Assembly (NCBI GenBank): GCA_041617635.1
Contig: JBFJOO010000003.1
Span: forward strand, 1-64,000
Direction: 5' to 3'
DNA length: 64,000 nucleotides
From: JAABRB01 sp041617635
Lineage (GTDB): Bacteria > Pseudomonadota > Gammaproteobacteria > Burkholderiales > SG8-39
Positions within the stretch are counted from its first letter, which is position 1. Every line of letters begins with the position of its first letter. Positions 1 to 7,807 of this stretch are shown here, one piece after another. The notes beneath the pieces are model-generated. The model did not search any database. It was not told the origin of the DNA and saw only the letters and a program-made list of their open reading frames with translations. Both the position numbers and the translations under genes were made by a program.

Positions 1-171
1 CAGATCGCTGACCTCGCGGCGGAGTTGTGGTACATCAACATCCACACTACGCAGTTCCCCGGCGGCGAGATCCGAGGGCAGGTGGTGGTAATCCCCGAGC
101 CCACCACCCTCGCACTTCTCGGCGTCGCCCTCGCTGGTCTCGGCTTCTCTCGCCGCCGCAAGCTGCACTGA
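1..171 (+). CDS. PEP-CTERM protein with CHRD-type domain (3' end only)
   Basis: Only the last 56 codons lie in the window and the gene starts upstream. The visible part contains NIHTTQFPGGEIRGQV, the closing strand pattern of CHRD domains (NxHT...PGGEIRGQ), then PEPTTLALLG, a short hydrophobic helix and the basic end SRRRKLH. This is a PEP-CTERM sorting tail: Pro-Glu-Pro, one transmembrane segment, Arg cluster. Known biology: such proteins are exported and processed at the envelope by an exosortase. No exosortase gene is visible here. The last 20 or so codons are nearly identical in DNA to the tails ending at 4214 and 5148. Confidence 0.85.
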   Translation, partial: QIADLAAELWYINIHTTQFPGGEIRGQVVVIPEPTTLALLGVALAGLGFSRRRKLH

Positions 172-192
172 ATAGCGATAGGCGCAACACGC

Positions 193-217
193 AACCCCGC
201 CCGAGTGGCGGGGTTTT
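193..217 (+). terminator. Rho-independent terminator after the CHRD/PEP-CTERM gene
   Basis: CCCCGCC (195-201) pairs with GGCGGGG (207-213) across a 5-nt loop and is followed by TTTT. It lies 22 nt after the stop codon. Confidence 0.8.
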
Positions 218-448
218 CGTTTGTAGTTGCCCGCCGCGCGCTGCTGGGGCGCCGCGGGCGCTCGGCGTCCCGTTTGGGCCGAGGTAGAGCACCAAACGGC
301 CGGCAGGTGCGCCCGTGCTTATCGGGTGCTCAAGGGAGAGGGGGCTTGGCGAGCGGCGTTGATGGGTTCCGAGCGAATGACCCTGCGCTGCACTTCCGCA
401 CCGCTCGCGACGTCCTGAACAAAGCACGCCGAGAGCGCCGTCGTAGAT

Positions 449-1549
449 CTATATCGAAGTTGCGGCATCCGTGTGGCGGCGGGCCGGCGTCTGGAACAGC
501 GACCCGGTCGGAGTGGCCAGGAACTTGTCAAGCGGCACTTGCTCTTGCTTCAAAAAGCCGTGCTGAGGCAGGACGCCGTCGCGGACCAGCTGTATGACGG
601 CTACCACCGACGCGGAGGTGGTCCAGGCGATGGCGGTGGCGACGTCGCCGGCGACGCGCCGCGGTCGATAAGCGCGCACGAATTCTCGCCGCGCGAGGCG
701 CCCGTCGCTGTGCCCCTCGCTCGAGACGTGTACGTATACGACATCGTCGTTCACCGGCGGCTTGGCATTGGTGAGGATCTCGCCGGCCAGTTCGCGCCGT
801 TCGCGCATCAGTAGCTCGTGGAAGAAGAAGTTCATGAGCCGCATGTGGCCCGGGTAGCGCATCGACTTGTAGTCTACATTGTCGACCTTGCCGTGAAACG
901 TTTCGCATAGTGTGCCGAGTCCGCCGGAGGTGGTGAACGCCTCCAATGCGACACCCTCGACGTAGAGCGTTTCGTGCCATTCCATCGATGAGAGGGTCTT
1001 GCGTACACCCTCTTCGATGACTTCGCAGTCGTTCAGATATTCGTTGACCACACCCTCAGGCGACCAGTTGAACGCGTAGCCCATGAGGCCCGTGGGATTC
1101 TCCGGCAGGGCGCCGACTCGCAGGCGCAAGGCCCGGCACTTCTCGAAGGCGTCGACCTGAGCCGCGCCGACGATGCCGACGAAGCCCGGAGCCAGTCCGC
1201 ATTGCGGCGCCATGAGCGCCCGCGATGTCTTGGCGAGCGCAATGATTGCGCTGGTGGTGGCGACGTCTTCGGTCAAATCGAAGTAGTGTGCGCCCCTCGC
1301 GTGGGCGGCGGTCGCAATCGCCCTGTTGAGTGCGTAAGGCAGACAGGACAGAACGGCATCGCAGGCGCCGGTGGCCTTGTCGATATCTGCGGGCTTCTCG
1401 AGATCGACGACGGTAACCGGAAACGGTAGCGCCCGCTTCGGCGGTCGCACGTCGAAGCCGGTGACCGCGATGCCGTTTTCGTGCAGCAGCTTCGCTGCGA
1501 GCATGCCCACCTTGCCAAGACCCAACACCGCGATCGAATCCAGTGCCAT
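449..1549 (-). CDS. Saccharopine dehydrogenase-family oxidoreductase
   Basis: A 366-aa NAD(P)-dependent oxidoreductase. The N-terminus MALDSIAVLGLGKVG carries a Rossmann GxGxxG loop (residues about 10-15), and the following segment through CLPYALN and HYFDLTED matches the saccharopine dehydrogenase NAD-binding domain. The middle PQCGLAPGF is typical of the LYS9-like C-terminal domain. The frame is open further upstream, but ATG 1549 has GGGGAC before it and lies 17 nt after the stop of the ALDH7 gene, so the two form an operon. In lysine catabolism saccharopine dehydrogenase yields aminoadipate semialdehyde, the substrate of ALDH7 enzymes. No lysine-ketoglutarate reductase domain is present, so the true substrate is uncertain. 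Confidence 0.82.
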   Translation of the reverse strand: MALDSIAVLGLGKVGMLAAKLLHENGIAVTGFDVRPPKRALPFPVTVVDLEKPADIDKATGACDAVLSCLPYALNRAIATAAHARGAHYFDLTEDVATTSAIIALAKTSRALMAPQCGLAPGFVGIVGAAQVDAFEKCRALRLRVGALPENPTGLMGYAFNWSPEGVVNEYLNDCEVIEEGVRKTLSSMEWHETLYVEGVALEAFTTSGGLGTLCETFHGKVDNVDYKSMRYPGHMRLMNFFFHELLMRERRELAGEILTNAKPPVNDDVVYVHVSSEGHSDGRLARREFVRAYRPRRVAGDVATAIAWTTSASVVAVIQLVRDGVLPQHGFLKQEQVPLDKFLATPTGSLFQTPARRHTDAATSI

Positions 1550-1566
1550 GGCTGTCCCCGGTACGT

Positions 1567-3066
1567 TTAGATATCGAACTCGATACCCTGCGCCAGCGGC
1601 AACGCGCGCGAGTAATTCACCGTGTTGGTCTGCCTGCGCATGTAACCCTTCCAGGCATCCGATCCCGACTCGCGGCCGCCACCGGTCTCCTTCTCGCCGC
1701 CGAATGCGCCGCCGATCTCGGCGCCGGAAGGACCGATGTTGACGTTGGCGATGCCGCAATCGGAGCCCGTCGCCGAAAGGAACGCCTCGGTCTCACGCAC
1801 GTCCGTGGAGAAAATGCACGACGACAGCCCCTGGGGTACATCGTTGTGCAACCTGATCGCATCGTCGAGAGCCGTGTATTTGATCGCATAAAGGATCGGC
1901 GCGAACGTCTCGGTCTTCACGATCGCGGTCTGGTCGGGCATTTCGACCACCGCAGGCCGCACGTAATAGGCCTTCGGGAACGAGTCCGCGAGGGTGCGAT
2001 CGCCGCCCGACACCGTGCCGCCTTCCCGTTTCGCAGCCTGCAGCGCGCGTTGCATACCGGCGAATGCCGCTTCGTCGATGAGCGGTCCCACCAGCGTGCC
2101 CTTCGCCAGCGGATCCCCGATGGGGAGACCTTGATAGGTCGTGCGCAGCCGCGGTATGAGTGATTCGTACACGTCCTCGTGCACGAACAGTCGGCGGAGA
2201 CTGGTACAGCGCTGCCCAGCGGTGCCGACGGCCGAGAACACGATGGCGCGCAACGCGAGCTCCAGGTCGGCAGACGGGGCGACGATCATGGCGTTGTTGC
2301 CGCCGAGCTCGAGAATGGCTTTGCCGAAACGTGCGGCGACTTTGGGCGCCACCGCGCGACCCATGCGGGTGGAGCCGGTGGCGGAGAGGATCGCTACGCG
2401 GTGGTGCTCGACGAGCGCATTGCCGACCTCGGCGTCGCCGATCACCACCTGCGACAGCCCTTCGGGCGCATCGCCGAAGCGGGCCAGTGCACGGTCGAAG
2501 ATCTTCTGCGCCGCCAGTGCCGTGAGCGGCGTTTTCTCCGATGGCTTCCAGATCACCGGGTCGCCGCAGACGAGCGCGAGTGCCGTGTTCCAGCACCAGA
2601 CCGCCACCGGAAAGTTGAATGCGGAGATCACGCCGCACACACCCGCCGGGTGCCAGGTCTCGCGCATGCTGTGACCGAGCCGTTCCGAAGCGATGGTGAG
2701 TCCATAGAGCTGGCGCGACACACCCACCGCGAAGTCGCAGATGTCGATCATCTCTTGCACTTCGCCGAGGCCTTCCTGCAGGATCTTGCCGCAGTCGAGG
2801 GTCACCAGCGCGCCGAGATCCTGCTTCGCAGTACGCAGTTCCTCGCCGAATAGGCGCACCAGTTCACCGCGGCGCGGTGCGGGTACGGTCCGCCAGACTT
2901 TGAATGCGGCGTGAGCCCGCTCCACGGCCGCCGCCACGTCGGCGGCGTTCTGCGTGGCGACCAACCCGAGCAGTGCGCCATCGATGGGCGTGAACACCTC
3001 GAGCGATCCGCCATCGAGGTCGGTCTTGCCGAGTCCGTTGCGTTGCAGAATCTCGTGATGGGACAT
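1567..3066 (-). CDS. ALDH7-type aldehyde dehydrogenase (aminoadipate-semialdehyde dehydrogenase-like)
   Basis: 499 aa, full length for the aldehyde dehydrogenase superfamily. Catalytic Glu253 is in LELGGNN and catalytic Cys287 in GQRCTSLRR. The C-terminal stretch GGGRESGSDAWKGYMRRQTN is the signature of the ALDH7 (antiquitin) family, whose members oxidise alpha-aminoadipate semialdehyde in lysine breakdown. GGGAGG precedes ATG 3066. It is first in a two-gene operon with the saccharopine dehydrogenase-like gene. The family assignment is strong; the substrate is inferred from family and neighbour. Confidence 0.9.
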   Translation of the reverse strand: MSHHEILQRNGLGKTDLDGGSLEVFTPIDGALLGLVATQNAADVAAAVERAHAAFKVWRTVPAPRRGELVRLFGEELRTAKQDLGALVTLDCGKILQEGLGEVQEMIDICDFAVGVSRQLYGLTIASERLGHSMRETWHPAGVCGVISAFNFPVAVWCWNTALALVCGDPVIWKPSEKTPLTALAAQKIFDRALARFGDAPEGLSQVVIGDAEVGNALVEHHRVAILSATGSTRMGRAVAPKVAARFGKAILELGGNNAMIVAPSADLELALRAIVFSAVGTAGQRCTSLRRLFVHEDVYESLIPRLRTTYQGLPIGDPLAKGTLVGPLIDEAAFAGMQRALQAAKREGGTVSGGDRTLADSFPKAYYVRPAVVEMPDQTAIVKTETFAPILYAIKYTALDDAIRLHNDVPQGLSSCIFSTDVRETEAFLSATGSDCGIANVNIGPSGAEIGGAFGGEKETGGGRESGSDAWKGYMRRQTNTVNYSRALPLAQGIEFDI

Positions 3067-3158
3067 GCGTGCCTCCCGATGAGTGGCGAGGTCAATAGGA
3101 GACCATAGGAACTGTCCTGTGCCTATGAGGTTGGTCCGGGTTTCTCGACGCTTCTGAA

Positions 3159-3239
3159 CTAGAGTCTGGCCTCTTTCCGGGCTGGCTTCTGACCTTTGCT
3201 GGCGAACTCGTTTGGGGTCAGACGACCGAGTGCGCCGTG
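3159..3239 (-). pseudogene. IS3-family transposase OrfB remnant (C-terminal end)
   Basis: The reverse strand from 3239 reads HGALGRLTPNEFASKG and stops at 3159. HxALGxxTPxEFA is the conserved C-terminal end of IS3-family OrfB transposases (the RPHSSLGxxTPxEF motif). Nothing upstream in this frame resembles the rest of the transposase. The sequence just past the stop (about 3112-3158) could include the former IS end, but no matching inverted repeat was identified. Confidence 0.65.
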
Positions 3240-3339
3240 TTTACCGGGGGTGCAAAGGGAGAGTCAGCGCCTCCCCGTGGGGACGCTAGAAAATCAAAGT
3301 GTTAGTACTCGGCGGGCAAGCGGTTGCCAAGATTCTGCC

Positions 3340-3600
3340 ATCGACGCGCCCGAGAAAGGGCAGCCCTCCGGTTCTCGGTCCAAGGAGAACCTCTCGCGCC
3401 TCGTCTACGATCGCAATGTGCGTGCCGAATGTGCGAAGCGTGACCGATATGGGCGCGAAGCCTGCAAGGTGCTCGACCGCTCGATCGACGTGTGCCTCGA
3501 GCAGATCCGCGCCGGCCACGCGTGGTGGTACCGGGCGTACGCTAAGGAGCAGTCACCCGAAAAACCGCAGCGTGACGAGCTAGCTCAGCTCAGCCCGTAA
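3340..3600 (+). pseudogene. Staphylococcal-nuclease-like (SNase) fragment
   Basis: The frame reads IDAPEKGQPSGSRSKENLSR, then CAKRDRYGREACK, then LEQIRAGHAWWYRAYAKEQS. These are the core and C-terminal segments of thermonuclease/SNase domains (IDAPE, KRDRYGR, AG.AWWY..Y..EQSP). The N-terminal strands with the DGDT motif are missing: upstream codons show no similarity. The normal C-terminal helix is also cut off after EKPQRDELAQLSP. The frame stays open back to 3196, but that part is not nuclease-like. Sitting beside an IS3 remnant, this is most likely a broken gene. Its end overlaps the convergent gene ending at 3585 by 16 bp. Confidence 0.7.
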
Positions 3601-3860
3601 CCCCGGCTGTAGATTATCCAGCGTCCGTCAGCGTCGCGACGGTAGTGGCGATCGTCGAGGGGGCCGACGAGGTGGATGCGCCAATCGCGCTCCGGTTCAG
3701 CTGCCGCCATGCTCTCGGCTTCGCGGGCGCTCATGGCATGCTCCAGATCACCGCACTCGGCTTCGTACATAGGCACCCCGTCGCGCGTCACCGCAGCATA
3801 GCCGATGCCTACGGCGACCAGGGCGTCGGGGGCGAGGATGGTTTCGTCGACATCCATCAT
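3585..3860 (-). CDS. Hypothetical protein, 91 aa
   Basis: A small acidic protein beginning MMDVDETILAPDALVAVGIG and ending RRDADGRWIIYSRGYGLS. No family was recognised. The frame extends to 3893, but AAAGGAGA lies just upstream of the ATG pair at 3860/3857, which decides the start. No signal peptide or membrane segment is evident. Coding status rests on the ribosome-binding site and a protein-like composition. Confidence 0.5.
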   Translation of the reverse strand: MMDVDETILAPDALVAVGIGYAAVTRDGVPMYEAECGDLEHAMSAREAESMAAAEPERDWRIHLVGPLDDRHYRRDADGRWIIYSRGYGLS

Positions 3861-4126
3861 CGGTCTCTCCTTTGGAAGGCGTCGCTTGTCCACGACACCT
3901 GCAGCCCAGAATTGTCAATGCTGCAGACCGCTCATGACATTGTCGTGCAGCCGAAAGTTCCCGCCGCGCGCGGATGTAACATCCGACGCGCGATCCTGCG
4001 CTGCATCATCGGCGCGTCGCGGGCGGGCTTTCTTGTCTTTAGCGCTGCCCGCGCAATATTCTCCGGACAGACTCGTCCGCTCCGAGAAACCATAGGTGGT
4101 GCACGGCGTCCCGGTAGTACTAACGT
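3861..4126. other. Intergenic stretch with no recognisable gene
   Basis: Between the 91-aa hypothetical gene and the PEP-CTERM tail remnant no convincing coding sequence, repeat or RNA gene was seen. A reverse-strand open frame (3915-4226) has no family resemblance and runs antisense over the PEP-CTERM tail. The stretch may be the decayed body of the protein whose tail survives at 4127-4214. Confidence 0.4.
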
Positions 4127-4214
4127 TGGGGACGACGCAGATCCCGCTATCCTTGTGCTTCTCGGTGTCGCCCTCGCCGGTGTCGGCTTCTCTCGCCGCC
4201 GTAAGCTGCACTGA
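4127..4214 (+). pseudogene. Orphan PEP-CTERM tail (remnant)
   Basis: The frame reads GDDADPAILVLLGVALAGVG followed by FSRRRKLH and a stop. The helix and Arg-rich end match the intact tails at 171 and 5148 almost base for base, but the Pro-Glu-Pro motif is eroded to DADP. No recognisable exported domain lies upstream. This is either a decayed PEP-CTERM gene or a tail cassette copied without its gene. Confidence 0.6.
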
Positions 4215-4237
4215 GTAGCTTCGCAATCAGTTCAGGG

Positions 4238-4260
4238 AGCCCGTCGCGCGCGGGCTTTTT
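4238..4260 (+). terminator. Terminator following the orphan PEP-CTERM tail
   Basis: AGCCCG (4238-4243) pairs with CGGGCT (4251-4256), followed by a T-run. The sequence from the stop codon through this hairpin is nearly identical to the stop-plus-terminator after the gene ending at 5148. Confidence 0.7.
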
Positions 4261-4393
4261 CGTTTTAGGCTATGGCGTGATCCGAATCCGGTGCCGCCGT
4301 GGGGGTGGCGTCGTCAGGGTCGATAGCCGATTTCGCGTCGGAGCCCTTTACGGTCTGGGGGTATAGGGCGCAACCTCCTTTGCCTAACCATCT

Positions 4394-4409
4394 AATTCGC
4401 ATGCGAATT
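4394..4409. promoter_or_regulatory. 16-bp perfect palindrome upstream of the LTD/PEP-CTERM gene
   Basis: AATTCGCATGCGAATT is its own reverse complement. It sits about 70 bp upstream of the GTG start at 4480 in the only intergenic DNA before that gene. A dimeric regulator site is plausible; the regulator is unknown. Confidence 0.4.
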
Positions 4410-4479
4410 CTTGCAAGTCGCATGTGTCTTGCTTGCATGATGAGACTCGCCCCGCTCTTCTGCCAAAGGAGATTCCAAC

Positions 4480-5148
4480 GTGCGCATCTCGTCGAGGTTG
4501 GTTGCACAGAGGTTGGGTTGGATACTCGTATGGTGTTCCCTGATCGGGTTTCCGCTGCACGTCCTCGCAGTGCCCGTTTTCATCAACGAGATCCACTACG
4601 ACAACGCAGGTACCGACACGGGTGAAGCAATCGAGATCGCGGGCCCCGCCGGCACCGACCTCACTGGCTGGAGCATCGTTCTCTATAACGGAAACGGCGG
4701 CGCCCAGTACAACGCGACGGCGCTCTCCGGGACCATTCCGAATCAGGCGGGCGGTTTCGGCACGGTCTTCGTCAGCTACCCCTCGAATGGAATCCAGAAC
4801 GGCTCCCCTGATGGCATTGCGCTCGTAGATAGCGCCAGCAACGTGCAGCAGTTCCTCAGCTACGAGGGCTCGTTTACGGCCGTAGGTGGCCCCGCGAACG
4901 GTCTTACGAGCATCGACATTGGCGTCTCTGAATCTTTCACGACTCAAATTGGAGAATCTCTGCAGCTCGTGGGCTCTGGCACCGACTCCAGTCATTTCAC
5001 GTGGGCAGGTCCAATGACCAGCACATTCGGTGCCATAAATTCTGGCCAGTCATTCACCGCTCTTTCAGTGCCCGAACCCGCCACCCTCGCACTCCTCGGC
5101 ATCGCCCTCGCTAGCCTCGGCTTCTCTCGCCGCCGCAAGCTGCACTGA
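4480..5148 (+). CDS. Exported lamin-tail-domain protein with PEP-CTERM tail
   Basis: 222 aa. It starts at GTG 4480, 8 nt after AAAGGAG. A hydrophobic signal segment covers about residues 12-30 (LGWILVWCSLIGFPLHVLA). It is followed by VFINEIHYDNAGTDTGEAIE and the DLTGWSIVLYNGNGG motif, typical of lamin-tail (LTD) domains in bacterial surface proteins. The tail is PEPATLALLG, a short transmembrane helix, then FSRRRKLH. Known biology: the tail is an exosortase sorting signal. The role is inferred as an envelope or extracellular-matrix protein. A terminator follows at 5172-5190. Confidence 0.88.
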   Translation: MRISSRLVAQRLGWILVWCSLIGFPLHVLAVPVFINEIHYDNAGTDTGEAIEIAGPAGTDLTGWSIVLYNGNGGAQYNATALSGTIPNQAGGFGTVFVSYPSNGIQNGSPDGIALVDSASNVQQFLSYEGSFTAVGGPANGLTSIDIGVSESFTTQIGESLQLVGSGTDSSHFTWAGPMTSTFGAINSGQSFTALSVPEPATLALLGIALASLGFSRRRKLH

Positions 5149-5171
5149 GTAGCTTTGCAATCAGTTTAGGG

Positions 5172-5194
5172 AGCCCGCCGCGCGCGGGCTTTCG
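5172..5194 (+). terminator. Terminator after the LTD/PEP-CTERM gene
   Basis: AGCCCGC (5172-5178) pairs with GCGGGCT (5184-5190) across CGCGC, followed by a short T-containing run. It is nearly the same hairpin as at 4238-4260. Confidence 0.7.
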
Positions 5195-5290
5195 TGTTTC
5201 TCAGCCTGTGGCAGGATGGGAACCCTGTGCTCCGTGCCGGAGCGCTGCGGCGCCGTATGGCCGCCTTGGTACGACCCTCTCCGCAATCTC

Positions 5291-6655
5291 ATGCCTCGCA
5301 TCGTGCGCCACACTCTCGTTTCCCTGCGCGATCTGCTGATCACCGCGCTGCCGTTCATCGCGATCGCGCTGGCACTGCTCGTCGTAGCGTATCTCGTGCT
5401 CGACCCGGCGCCGCCCAAACGAGCGGTGCTCGCCACGGGTCCCGAGCAAAGTGCGGCTGCCGAGTTCGGAAAGCGCTACGCAGCCGAGCTGAAGCGCTAC
5501 GGTGTCGAGGTGGTGCTGCGTACCACGCGCGGGTCGCTCGACAATCTTCAGGTGCTGCGCGACGAAGCGCAAGACGTGGACTTCGCCTTCGTTCAGGGGG
5601 GCGCCAGCGAGGCCTCCCGCGCGGTAGACGAAGACCACGCGGGGGCACGGCTCGTCTCGCTTGGCAGCGTTTTCTTCGAGCCGGTCTGGCTGTTCTACCG
5701 CGAAGCTGCCGCGAAAAAGCTGCCGCGGTCCACACTCGGCGAGCTGCCGCAACTGCGCGGCTGGCGAGTCAACGTGGGCGCCGACGGCAGCGGCATGCCA
5801 GGCCTGATGGGCAAGCTGCTCGCCGCCAACGGGATTGGGCCGGAAAAGCTGAAGCGCAGCTTCCTCGATCTCACCCCCACGGTCGTCGCGCTCCTCGGCG
5901 GCGAGCTCGATGCGATCGCGTTCGCCTCCGCGCCCGAATCGCCGATGGTGCAGATGCTGCTGCAGACACCCGGGGTGAAACTGCTCGAGTTCGTGCAGGC
6001 GGAAGCCTACTCGCGCCGCTTCCCGTTCCTCAGCCCGGTGATGCTGCCGCGCGGCGTCGCGGACCTCGCGCGCGACGTTCCATCTCACGACGTGCCGCTC
6101 ATCGCGCCGACCACTTCGCTGCTGACCCGCGAGGGCATGCATCCAGCGCTGGTGCAACTGTTCGTGCAGGCGGCCGGCAGGATCCACGGCGAAGCGGGAT
6201 GGATCTCGGGCGCCGGACGTTTCCCGACGGCGCAGAGCACCGAGTTTCCGCTCGCGCGGGAGGCCGAGCGCTATTACCGCAGCGGGCCGCCGCTTCTGCA
6301 GCGCTACTTGCCCTTCTGGATGGCCAATCTCATCGATCGCATGTGGGTGGCGCTATTCTCGATCATCGCCGTGCTGATCCCGCTGTCCCGCATCGTGCCG
6401 CCGCTATACCGATTCCGCGTGCGCTCGCGCGTGTTCCGCTGGTACCGGCACTTGCGCCAGATCGAGGAGCGCATCGGCCGCGATGGCACGGACGCCGACG
6501 AGCTGCTCGCCGAGCTGGACCGGCTCGAGTCGCGCACCGGCAAGATCACGGTGCCGTTGTCTTACACCGAGGAGCTTTACGCCCTGCGCATCCACATTGG
6601 GATGGTGCGCACGCGGCTACTGGAAGCACGGGGAGGGGGCCCGAAGTCCGCCTGA
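5291..6655 (+). CDS. Membrane-anchored TAXI-family (TRAP-type) substrate-binding protein
   Basis: 454 aa from ATG 5291. An N-terminal membrane segment (about residues 10-38, LLITALPFIAIALALLVV) leads into a TAXI solute-binding domain: VLATGPEQSAAAEFGKRYA, then RTTRGSLDNLQVLRD, then DFAFVQGG. A second hydrophobic segment near the end (LIDRMWVALFSIIAVLIPL) is followed by a basic cytoplasmic coiled region. TAXI proteins are usually free periplasmic receptors for TRAP transporters. Here the domain is tethered at both ends and no TRAP membrane subunit is adjacent, so a sensing or scaffold role is possible. An in-frame ATG at 5216 is an alternative start, but the shorter form gives a normal membrane-leading N-terminus. 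Confidence 0.8.
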   Translation: MPRIVRHTLVSLRDLLITALPFIAIALALLVVAYLVLDPAPPKRAVLATGPEQSAAAEFGKRYAAELKRYGVEVVLRTTRGSLDNLQVLRDEAQDVDFAFVQGGASEASRAVDEDHAGARLVSLGSVFFEPVWLFYREAAAKKLPRSTLGELPQLRGWRVNVGADGSGMPGLMGKLLAANGIGPEKLKRSFLDLTPTVVALLGGELDAIAFASAPESPMVQMLLQTPGVKLLEFVQAEAYSRRFPFLSPVMLPRGVADLARDVPSHDVPLIAPTTSLLTREGMHPALVQLFVQAAGRIHGEAGWISGAGRFPTAQSTEFPLAREAERYYRSGPPLLQRYLPFWMANLIDRMWVALFSIIAVLIPLSRIVPPLYRFRVRSRVFRWYRHLRQIEERIGRDGTDADELLAELDRLESRTGKITVPLSYTEELYALRIHIGMVRTRLLEARGGGPKSA

Positions 6656-6726
6656 CGATGCTGGGCGGCTGGTGCCCGCCAAGAGGTTGCGACCCGTATC
6701 GCGCGCGCTCCGTCGGGCTGCCAAGA

Positions 6727-6757
6727 AAAACGCCACCGTCGAGGTGGCGTTTTCGCA
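6727..6757. terminator. Bidirectional terminator between the TAXI and DUF937-like genes
   Basis: AAAACGCCACC (6727-6737) and GGTGGCGTTTT (6743-6753) form an 11-bp perfect stem with a 5-nt loop, with A and T runs at either side. It can stop the rightward TAXI transcript and the leftward DUF937-like transcript. Confidence 0.85.
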
Positions 6758-6775
6758 GGCGGTGCAGTCCCGCGG

Positions 6776-7183
6776 TCAGCGTTTGAGGAATCCGCCCAAC
6801 GCTGAGCCAGCCTTGCCGAGCAAGTCGCCCTTGCCCGCACCGCCCAGCATCGAGAGCATGCCTTCGGCGCTGCCGGCCTTCTCTTTCAATCCGGCGAGCA
6901 GCGGCGGTGCCACCGTCTGCACGCCCTTGGCCGCGGTTTCCTTGTCGACGCCTGTCTCGCGCGCCAGCCCGGGAATATCGATCTTGGAGATCAAGGCGCC
7001 GAGATCGCCGCCGCCGAGCAACGCGCCCAGATCGAGGCCCCCGCCGGAGACGGCGCCGATGATCTTCTGCGCTGCCGCGGGGAGAAAGTTTGCGGCCTGG
7101 TCACCGCTCATGCCGAGCTTGCTCGTGAGAAGCGGAAGCAGCACGCTTCCCTTGTCGGCCAAAAGCTGCTTGAGGATATCCAA
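6776..7183 (-). CDS. DUF937-like glycine/leucine-rich protein
   Basis: 135 aa. The start is taken as TTG 7183 because AAAGGAG lies 7 nt upstream and no better ATG exists in frame. The protein begins MDILKQLLADKGSVLLPLLT and is rich in Gly-Leu blocks (GGGLDLGALLGGGDLGAL), ending in LGGFLKR. This resembles DUF937 proteins, which have no firm function. No signal peptide is seen. Confidence 0.6.
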   Translation of the reverse strand: MDILKQLLADKGSVLLPLLTSKLGMSGDQAANFLPAAAQKIIGAVSGGGLDLGALLGGGDLGALISKIDIPGLARETGVDKETAAKGVQTVAPPLLAGLKEKAGSAEGMLSMLGGAGKGDLLGKAGSALGGFLKR

Positions 7184-7359
7184 TACGTCACTCCTTTCGG
7201 AACTTCCCGCGACACGCGAGCGGCGAGCGCCCAGGATCCTGCCGGGGAATGGGTGGATGGAAGGGGGAGATCCAACCCTACCATCCCAAGCCCGCAGGCT
7301 CAAGGCGGCGCTGTCTACCCAGTGAGCGCGCCTGCCGCGCTCGCTATCCTGCGCCGCTG

Positions 7360-7605
7360 TCAGCGCTCGGCTGCGGAGCGCCAGAATGATGCGCCACGGG
7401 ACTTGGCGTCGCTCGCACGGGCCTGCGGAGCGGTGGTTTCAGCGGAGCGCGCGGTCCAGAAGGATTTTTCCTGAGCGATCGCCTCGGTCGGTTCGATCAG
7501 CGCCGCTGCCGAGAGCGAGACGCCGTACAGCGCCGCTGACATGGCGACGACCCCGAATCCGCGGGCGATGCCGAACTCGTCGATTCCCTTGAGCCTGATC
7601 CGCAT
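7360..7605 (-). CDS. Small protein with one hydrophobic segment, 81 aa
   Basis: Begins MRIRLKGIDEFGIARGFGVV with a hydrophobic stretch AMSAALYGVSLSAAALI (about residues 21-37), then a polar tail ending in SFWRSAAER. GGAGGAGG upstream of ATG 7605 supports translation. No family was recognised. It could be secreted or anchored by a single membrane segment. Confidence 0.5.
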   Translation of the reverse strand: MRIRLKGIDEFGIARGFGVVAMSAALYGVSLSAAALIEPTEAIAQEKSFWTARSAETTAPQARASDAKSRGASFWRSAAER

Positions 7606-7807
7606 GAGAGCCTCCTCCGATGTCCCGGATCTGGCGTCATTCGCCGACCCGATGGAGGCTACTGTAGGGGTGCGCGGATCAGATATCCCGGTCCGGTGAC
7701 CCAGCCGTTTTGTGCCGGATTCACATTCCCGGCCAACGGGCCAACCGCCCGTGAATTAGCTCACGGAATCCTTCCCGGTTCCGAGTGGGCAACCGGCAAT
7801 TCGTGCC

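Noticed and set aside
3915..4226. Minus-strand open frame of 103 codons
   Set aside because: No ribosome site or family resemblance, and it overlaps the PEP-CTERM tail remnant antisense.
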